The notes beneath the pieces were generated by a model. That model had not been told where the DNA came from. It did not search any database and worked only from the letters and a program-made list of their open reading frames with translations. A DNA stretch of 64,000 nt from Verrucomicrobiota bacterium (GTDB lineage: Bacteria; Verrucomicrobiota; Verrucomicrobiia; Limisphaerales; SIBE01): positions 1-64,000 of the forward strand of contig VHDE01000012.1 in the NCBI GenBank assembly GCA_016871515.1, read 5' to 3'. Positions 54,864 to 61,032 of this stretch are shown here, piece by piece. Made by a program: the position numbers and the translations under genes. Numbering within the stretch: the stretch's first letter is position 1; every line of letters begins with the position of its first letter.

Positions 54864-55202
54864 ATGATTCGCAAGGCGTTTGTCATGAGTGTTCATCCGG
54901 GCTGCGCAGCGGAGTACGAACTGCGTCACAATCCGATTTGGCCTGAACTCGAAGCGGTGCTCAGAGACCATGGCGTACGGAGCTATTCAATCTTCCTTGA
55001 AACGGAAAGCCGGAAGCTCTTTGCCTACGCTGAAATCGAGAGCGAAGAGCGCTGGAATGCGATCGCGGGCACCGAAGTTTGCCGACGCTGGTGGAGTTAC
55101 ATGGGAGAGATTATGCCGGCGAATCCAGACAACAGTCCGGTAGCGAAAGATCTCAGGGAGGTGTTTCATTTTGAAAGGCGGCCTGATCCGCCTTTGAGTT
55201 AG
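54864..55202 (+). CDS. rhaM: L-rhamnose mutarotase
   Basis: A 112-residue dimeric enzyme that interconverts the anomers of L-rhamnose before isomerisation. [57 protein letters not shown] and [20 protein letters not shown] match RhaM over its entire length (104 in E. coli, with a few extra residues at the end here). It lies 13 bp after the glpX fragment and in the same direction as rhaA, so the original operon order was probably rhaA - permease - glpX - rhaM. Confidence 0.93.
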   Translation: MIRKAFVMSVHPGCAAEYELRHNPIWPELEAVLRDHGVRSYSIFLETESRKLFAYAEIESEERWNAIAGTEVCRRWWSYMGEIMPANPDNSPVAKDLREVFHFERRPDPPLS

Positions 55203-55492
55203 ACTGGAAAAAGCAGCTTAACCACAGAGAACGGAGAGAACGCAAAGAAAGACGAACGTTTGAGGCGCACGCACCGATCGATCACCCGGCGGATGAGACG
55301 TCCCATTTCAATATCCTCTCTCTGTGATGCAATAGCTGAAGCTTGAACAGAAGATCGCCAAGCGCGCGAAGATAGATTAGGCCAGTTTCACATCTCTTTG
55401 CGGTCTTCGCGAGCTTGGTGTGTTTCTGTCTTTGAATCAATTTGGTCGCGGAGTCTCCGCGCTGCGATCGTTTGCGCTTAATGAATTCCTGT
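55203..55492. other. Intergenic region with a dispersed repeat
   Basis: No gene is visible. 55252-55375 is copy 2 of the CTTGGCGATCTTCTGTTCAA repeat on the minus strand. 55213-55250 (ACCACAGAGAACGGAGAGAA) is purine-rich low complexity. The rest carries no recognised signal. Confidence 0.5.
55252..55375 (-). repeat. Dispersed repeat (CTTGGCGATCTTCTGTTCAA family), copy 2
   Basis: On the minus strand it has CTTGGCGATCTTCTGTTCAA, CTTCAGCTATTGCAT, GAGAGGA, TCTCATCCGCCGGGTGA and CGTTCGTC, the same order as 13440-13612 but with the spacer shorter by some 30 bases after the first block. Confidence 0.65.
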
Positions 55493-55969
55493 TTAGAACT
55501 CATCGTACAGCGGGCCATCTGGATGCTCCGGGTTAGGGACGACGCGACGTTTGCGGAGATTAACAACGAGATCGAGTTCCTCGAGAGGAATCTGACCGAT
55601 TAGATTTGGCAACGAGTCTGGTATTTCAACAACGCGGAACACACCTGTCCGCCCGGCCAGTTGCAATTCTACGGGCGAACAGACCCGCCGCTCTTCAACG
55701 AGGTTCGACATTGTTCGAGACCGCACCTTGTCAATCGGCCGCAACCCGAGCTTCTTTACCAAACTGCTCTTTAGATAGAACAGGCCAGCTCCTGTATCGA
55801 CTAAGGCCTCGGTTTGGACTGTCCGGGGTCGAGCCTTTCGAGCACCTGCGGCAACGAGTTCGATATCGCCCCAGTTCTGTAATTTGATTTTCTCAACAAC
55901 TCTTCCCACGCTGGCAACGTATGCGCGGCTGCCTAAGTCGTCGAGAGAAACTTCGAAACGGATTCTCAC
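55493..55969 (-). CDS. Retropepsin-like (clan AA) aspartic protease
   Basis: A 158-residue soluble protein. The catalytic motif is in TEALVDTGAGLFYLKSSLVK (D-T-G). LELAGRT-type flap strands and IGQIPLEELDLVVNLRKRRV near the end (hydrophobic-hydrophobic-G followed by L-E-x-L-x-x-x-V-D-x-x) complete the single-domain fold, which would act as a dimer like retroviral protease. The tail VPNPEHPDGPLYDEF is frequent in this bacterial subgroup. Targets are unknown. It lies divergent from the mannonate-dehydratase-like gene with 80 bp between them. Confidence 0.8.
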   Translation of the reverse strand: MRIRFEVSLDDLGSRAYVASVGRVVEKIKLQNWGDIELVAAGARKARPRTVQTEALVDTGAGLFYLKSSLVKKLGLRPIDKVRSRTMSNLVEERRVCSPVELQLAGRTGVFRVVEIPDSLPNLIGQIPLEELDLVVNLRKRRVVPNPEHPDGPLYDEF

Positions 55970-56050
55970 GCAGGTCTCGTTCAGAGAACAGGCTTGAATT
56001 TGGAACTGCTGTTCCTAGCCTTCAGACATTGCCAAATTAGTTCCCCGACT

Positions 56051-57157
56051 ATGAAACGCAGAGATTTTATCCTTTCAACAGCCGGCGCTGCGGCTTGGGC
56101 ATCTACGGCTCCGTTGGCCTCGGCGCAGTCGCAATCCAAACCAACTCCCAAACGCGCATTGATTAAGTTGGGCTGCCAAAGCGGGCCCACGTCCGACAAA
56201 CGCTTGCAGTTCTTCGCGCGGCATAGCGTCAAGAATATCTGCGGCATTCCCGACGAATCCAAAGAGTTGGGTTATCCCACCGTGGATGAACTTCTGCAGC
56301 TCAAGGAACGCGCCGCGAAGTGGGAGGTCAACATCGACATGATCACGCCGTCCTTCCTCGCTTCGAGCCACATCGATCGAACGGAACGGCCCGCGATCAT
56401 GCTCGGGCAAAGCCCCGAACGCGACCGCGATATCGAACGTTTTCAAAATCTGATCCGGAATTGCGCCAAGGCTGGCATTCCGGCGGTGAAGTACAACATG
56501 AGCATTCTCGGCGTTCTCCGCACGGCGCGGACGCCTGGTCGCGGGGGATCGACCTATAGCACTTGGCAATTGCAGGAAGCTCAGCCGCGAACGCCATTAA
56601 CGCGCGCGGGACAGGTCACCGCAGACATTTATTGGGAACGCATTGCCTATTTTCTCGAGCGCGTGGTCCCAGTCGCCAACGAATACAAGGTCCGCATGGC
56701 CTGCCATCCGCATGATCCTGGTGTCCCGCCTGTCACCGGTTATCAAGGCGTGGATACGGTGCTTGGGACAGTCGATGGCCTGAAGAAATTCATTTCCATT
56801 CAGGAAAGTCCGTACCATGGGTTAAACTTCTGCCAAGGGACAGTCTCTGAAATGCTGCAGGATCCGGGCAAAGAAATCTTCGATGTGATTCGTTATTTCG
56901 GGTCGCGCAAAAAGATATTCAACGTTCACTTCCGCAACATCCGGGGGAAACGCGATGATTTTCAGGAAGTGTATCCGGACGAAGGCGACATCGATTTCGT
57001 TAAAGCCATGTTAGTGTACAAAGAAGTCGAGTATCCGTACATGATGATGCCGGATCACGTTCCGCACCATGCGGACGATCCCGGAGGGAACCAAGCGTTC
57101 GCCTTTGCTTACGGGCATATCCGCGCGCTGATTCAGGCGGTGGATCAGTTGGGATAA
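56051..57157 (+). CDS. Tat-exported mannonate dehydratase (UxuA)-like protein
   Basis: A 368-residue TIM-barrel protein from ATG 56051 with a twin-arginine signal (MKRRDFILSTAGAAAWASTA, cleavage near ASA). Family stretches of D-mannonate dehydratase are present: MACHPHDPGVPPVTGYQGVD, GLNFCQGTVSEMLQDPGKEI, FNVHFRNIRGKRDDFQEVY, DEGDIDFVKAM and MMPDHVPHHADDPGGNQAFA. UxuA proper is cytoplasmic, so export is unusual and the activity may be different (a periplasmic sugar-acid dehydratase or an isomerase-like relative). The metal ligands (His/Cys/Asp pattern in HPHD and NFCQG) look intact. Confidence 0.8.
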   Translation: MKRRDFILSTAGAAAWASTAPLASAQSQSKPTPKRALIKLGCQSGPTSDKRLQFFARHSVKNICGIPDESKELGYPTVDELLQLKERAAKWEVNIDMITPSFLASSHIDRTERPAIMLGQSPERDRDIERFQNLIRNCAKAGIPAVKYNMSILGVLRTARTPGRGGSTYSTWQLQEAQPRTPLTRAGQVTADIYWERIAYFLERVVPVANEYKVRMACHPHDPGVPPVTGYQGVDTVLGTVDGLKKFISIQESPYHGLNFCQGTVSEMLQDPGKEIFDVIRYFGSRKKIFNVHFRNIRGKRDDFQEVYPDEGDIDFVKAMLVYKEVEYPYMMMPDHVPHHADDPGGNQAFAFAYGHIRALIQAVDQLG

Positions 57158-57226
57158 CGCGGCTTGACGCGCTCACCGGGTGCGGTTTGCGGTCACAAAT
57201 GAGATGCGAGTTAAGTCAGAAGCAAC

Positions 57227-60200
57227 ATGAACCTGTCATTCGAAGCGAAATTCTTTGGGACGCTAGCGACGCTCTCGGTTGCGGTTGTCATCGGGACAAG
57301 TTCCTCCCACGCTCAAGCACGAGTTTCCACGACTGCGACGAACACACCGAAATACCTGCGCATGAATTTCGGTCCTGCGTTGAATTGGACCTATCAAGTC
57401 GCGCCGGGAAATATCGCGTACAAAGGCATTGTCATCCGTCTGGATGAAGGGGGGGGAGGTGTTTCCAAGGGCCGTGCTTGGATGCTGTACGATCACGACA
57501 CCATGCGCGTTGCGTGTGCTTGGACTGGCAGCCAATTCGTGGATTGGAAAGGGATCGCGTTCGACGGTTCGCATCAAACGCACACGAGCATTTTGGGTGA
57601 CAAGGCATTCATCAATCCGGTGGGTCCGGGTTGGGCGAATCCGCAGTCGGGAAACTTCGATGATCCGCGGCTGAAGGGACGTGATGGCAACCCGTACGGA
57701 CCGTTGCCGCGCGACTGGGCGCATTTTCGCGGGACTTATCTGCACGGGGATCAAGTCATCATCGCTTACACGATCGGAGACGCCGAGATTCTCGAGTTGC
57801 CAGGATTCGAGCAGAACGGCGGGGTGAGCGGCTTTTCGCGCACGTTCAACATCGGCAAGTCTTCCCATGACCTTGTCTTGCGCGTTGCTCCGACGAACGT
57901 GCTTGGCGTGTTAGTCGGGGCCAGCCGCGTTCAGCTCAGTCCGGAAAAAGGTTTCAACGTCATTCGCATCCCTGCGGCGGTCACGCCGTTGAATTTGAAG
58001 ATTCTGGTTGGGCAGACCTCGACGCCAGCGAATCACGGCGGCCTGATCGAACTCGCCGTTCGCGCGAGACCAGCCGCGGACTTGCAGCCAATGCTCAAGG
58101 GCAGCCCGCCGCGTTGGAATCAGACTATTCTGACGCAGGGAAGGGCGATCAGCAATCAGGGCGCCTTCGCGGTCGAGGTCATCGCGCATCCCGAGGATGA
58201 GGCGAATCCGTGGCAATCGTGGATGCGACCGGGAGGCTTTGACTTTTTCAAGGATGGGAGCCGCGCCGCGGTTTGCACCTGGATGGGCGAAGTCTGGCTG
58301 GTCACTGGGCTTGATCGGGATTTGAAAGAAATAAAATGGAAACGAATCGCCTCGGGCCTCTTCCAACCGCTCGGCCTGAAAATCGTGAACGAAACGATTT
58401 ACGTATCATGCCGCGATCAAGTCGCGCGTCTCCACGACCTGAATGGCGACGACGAAATCGATTATTACGAGAACTTCAACAACGATCATCAAGTAACCGA
58501 ACATTTCCACGAGTTCGCCATGGGGTTGCAAACGGATCGGGAAGGAAACTTCTATTACGCCAAGTCCGCACGGCACGCGCTTCCGGCGTTGGTGCCACAT
58601 CATGGAACGCTTCTGAAGGTTTCCAAGGACGGCTCAAAAACGGAAGTTGTCGCGACCGGTTTTCGCGCCGCAAACGGCGTCTGCATTAATGACGACGGCA
58701 CATTTTTCGTGACCGATCAGGAAGGCCATTGGATACCGAAGAATCGAATCAACTGGGTGAAGCCGGGAGGATTCTACGGCAATATGATGGGTTATCACAA
58801 TCGCGCTAGCAATGCCGACGCCGACATGGAACAACCGCTGGTCTGGATTACCAATGCCATGGACCGGTCTCCCGGGGAGTTGCTCTGGGTCACGAGCCCG
58901 CAATGGGGACCTTTGAAAGGCTCGCTGTTGAATCTCTCGTATGGCACCGGACGCATCTTTCTTGTTCCGCATGAAAACGTGGATGGCCAGCTTCAAGGCG
59001 GTGTTGTTCAACTGCCTATCCCTGACTTTCCGACTGGTGTCATGCGCGGACGTTTTCATCCACAGAACGGGCACCTCTATGTTTGCGGCCTGTTCGGTTG
59101 GGCGGGGAACCGGACCCGCGACGGCGGCTTTTACCGAGTCCGTTACACGGGCCAACCAGCGAATTTACCCGTCGCGCTAAAGACCTACAGCAAGGGCATC
59201 GCGCTGCGTTTTACGGACGCGCTCGATCCGGCAACCGCGGCGGACGCTGACAATTACGCGGTCAAGACTTGGTCGCTCAAACGCGCTTCTGAATACGGTT
59301 CCAAGCATTACAACGAACGCCCCATTGATGTGAGCAAAGTCACGCTGTCCCAGGACGCCAAGACGGTTCAATTGGAGATTCCGGAAATTCAGCCGACTTG
59401 GTGCATGGAAATCAAATATCAACTGCGTGCCGCGAATGGAACGCCGATTGCGCAGACGATTCATAACACCATTCATCGCCTAAGCAAGTCGACCGCGAGC
59501 GCAACTCCGAGCGTGCGGGCGTTTGAACTGCTCACGAACGATTGCGTCGCTTTCATCGGCGGAACTGCGACCGTCGGGGAAACGGCCGACGGTTACTTGG
59601 AGGCGTTGCTAACTCGCCGTCATCCGCGGCACAACCTTCGTTTTCGAAATCTTGGTTGGGAAGGCGATACGGTTTTTCGCCAGGATCGGCCGCTCAATTT
59701 CGGCGGGCTCGCCGAGCATGTTAAGGAACAAAAGGCGACAGTCGTGTTCGCGAATTTCGGCCTGATGGAATCGCTGCAAGCCGACAAAACCGCGGCAGAT
59801 TTCAAACAAGCCTATGGTCTTCTTTTGAATGAACTCAGCAAAATCACGTCACGCATCGTGCTGATTTCTCCTTTGCGACCCGAAGGAGCCGCGGCCTCGC
59901 GCTGGAAGCGCGCGGGCCAGCAGGATCGTTGGCTGGAATATGTTGCCGCAATTCGAGAGCTGGTTCAGGAACGTGACTTTTGGTTTGTCGATCTTGCTCG
60001 GATCGATGAGCGCGTTCCGTCCAATGATGCATTGCCATTTACCTCCAATGGGCTTCATCCGTCACCGTACGGTCATTGGCGGCTCGCTCATGAAATCGAA
60101 GGAGGTTTAGGACTAACTAATGGGCAATGGCGTGTTGAAATCGATGCGAAGACCAAGACCTATCAAGCGTCAGGAACAGAAGTTTCGAAGCTCCAGATTG

Positions 60201-60676
60201 CAGGCTCGGGAATTAGATTCCAGTCGAGGGATGCAATGCTGCCTGCACCGGTGTTCCGCAAAGATGAATCGAACGTCTCCGTCTGGAAGGGGCGCGTGCT
60301 CAAAGTTACAGGGCTTCGTCCGGTTCGATACGTGCTGAAGATTGATGGGCGCAAGGTTTACGAGCACAGCCACGCCTTTTGGGAACGCGGTTGGACGCTG
60401 GCACGCGGCCCCGAGTTAGACCAAAGCGAGCAACTCCGAAGTGCGATCGTTGAAAAGAATCAGGAGTTCTTCAATTACTGGCGCCCGCAGAATTTCGCCT
60501 TTTTGAAGGGTGACCTGATCGATCAACCGAGCAGCCGGCGGCATGATGATTTGAAGGTCCGCTGGTTCCCGGATGAAATGCGAGGCTTCCTCCCGATCAT
60601 TGCGGAGAAGGAAACCGCGATCAACAAGCTGGCGCTTCCCGCGTTTCATACTTATGAGCTGATGGCGGTTGAGTAG
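57227..60676 (+). CDS. Large exported fusion: DUF6797-type/propeller domain + SGNH-hydrolase-like domain
   Basis: A 1149-residue protein with a signal (residues 1-29, ending SSSHAQA). Residues about 70-190 (DEGGGGVSKGRAWMLYDHDT, FDGSHQTHTSILGDKAFINP) are the DUF6797-like region of PVC proteins. Residues 325-650 form a sorbosone-dehydrogenase-like propeller (GLFQPLGLKIVNETIYVSCR; GVMRGRFHPQNGHLYVCGLF). Residues 763-965 are SGNH-like: block I reads VAFIGGTATVGE, without the nucleophile Ser, FRNLGWEGDTVF is block II, and SNGLHPSPYGHWRLA has the D/N-x-x-H end. Residues 966-1149 are a beta-rich tail. Hydrolase activity is doubtful as the Ser is replaced. Probably acts on polysaccharide outside the cell. 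It is followed by a related propeller-cytochrome gene. Confidence 0.8.
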   Translation: MNLSFEAKFFGTLATLSVAVVIGTSSSHAQARVSTTATNTPKYLRMNFGPALNWTYQVAPGNIAYKGIVIRLDEGGGGVSKGRAWMLYDHDTMRVACAWTGSQFVDWKGIAFDGSHQTHTSILGDKAFINPVGPGWANPQSGNFDDPRLKGRDGNPYGPLPRDWAHFRGTYLHGDQVIIAYTIGDAEILELPGFEQNGGVSGFSRTFNIGKSSHDLVLRVAPTNVLGVLVGASRVQLSPEKGFNVIRIPAAVTPLNLKILVGQTSTPANHGGLIELAVRARPAADLQPMLKGSPPRWNQTILTQGRAISNQGAFAVEVIAHPEDEANPWQSWMRPGGFDFFKDGSRAAVCTWMGEVWLVTGLDRDLKEIKWKRIASGLFQPLGLKIVNETIYVSCRDQVARLHDLNGDDEIDYYENFNNDHQVTEHFHEFAMGLQTDREGNFYYAKSARHALPALVPHHGTLLKVSKDGSKTEVVATGFRAANGVCINDDGTFFVTDQEGHWIPKNRINWVKPGGFYGNMMGYHNRASNADADMEQPLVWITNAMDRSPGELLWVTSPQWGPLKGSLLNLSYGTGRIFLVPHENVDGQLQGGVVQLPIPDFPTGVMRGRFHPQNGHLYVCGLFGWAGNRTRDGGFYRVRYTGQPANLPVALKTYSKGIALRFTDALDPATAADADNYAVKTWSLKRASEYGSKHYNERPIDVSKVTLSQDAKTVQLEIPEIQPTWCMEIKYQLRAANGTPIAQTIHNTIHRLSKSTASATPSVRAFELLTNDCVAFIGGTATVGETADGYLEALLTRRHPRHNLRFRNLGWEGDTVFRQDRPLNFGGLAEHVKEQKATVVFANFGLMESLQADKTAADFKQAYGLLLNELSKITSRIVLISPLRPEGAAASRWKRAGQQDRWLEYVAAIRELVQERDFWFVDLARIDERVPSNDALPFTSNGLHPSPYGHWRLAHEIEGGLGLTNGQWRVEIDAKTKTYQASGTEVSKLQIAGSGIRFQSRDAMLPAPVFRKDESNVSVWKGRVLKVTGLRPVRYVLKIDGRKVYEHSHAFWERGWTLARGPELDQSEQLRSAIVEKNQEFFNYWRPQNFAFLKGDLIDQPSSRRHDDLKVRWFPDEMRGFLPIIAEKETAINKLALPAFHTYELMAVE

Positions 60677-60790
60677 GTCCTGAATATCCACAAACCATGC
60701 CTCCTCGTAACAGAGAGTTTTATTCTGCCGTATCGCAGCCAATCAGCCGCTCTTCGACGGCGGAAGAATGCAGTAGCTGACAGTTGCAGC

Positions 60791-60845
60791 GCCCCTCTCC
60801 CTAGCCCTCGCCCCATCCGATGGGGCGAGGGCTAGGGAGAGGGGC
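60791..60845. repeat. Perfect 27-bp-arm palindrome (GCCCCTCTCCCTAGCCCTCG)
   Basis: 60791-60817 and 60819-60845 are exact inverted copies around a single C. The centre CCATC-C-GATGG is shared with 44810-44852 and 47281-47321. It lies between two co-directional genes, 115 bp after the first stop. No poly-T tail follows, so simple Rho-independent termination is not indicated. Confidence 0.9.
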
Positions 60846-60888
60846 AACATTCACCTTGCTACTTGGAAGAGTTTCAATCTGCAGAGCG

Positions 60889-60977
60889 CCTGGACAATCC
60901 GAGATGCTGGACAAAGCGAATGCACTGCCGGCTGAAAGCCGGCGATACAGCAGAGTGAAACTCTGCGTTACGGGGAA
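60889..60977. repeat. Double-hairpin repeat, copy 2
   Basis: CTGGACAA words are followed by GCCGGCTGAAAGCCGGC, GATACA, GCAGAGTGAAACTCTGC and GTTACG. The architecture is that of 50590-50660, with stems changed on both sides so that pairing is kept. It ends 56 bp before the GTG start of the last gene. The intervening CTGCAGCGTGAACGCTGCG is a further hairpin that includes that start. Confidence 0.75.
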
Positions 60978-61032
60978 GCCGCCGGCGTGTGGGCCAAACG
61001 AGGGCCGTACTGGGCTGCGGTCGTTCTGCAGC

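Noticed and set aside
60791-60845. Rho-independent terminator
   Set aside because: The stem is far longer than usual terminators and no T-run follows on either strand; termination cannot be excluded but is not shown.
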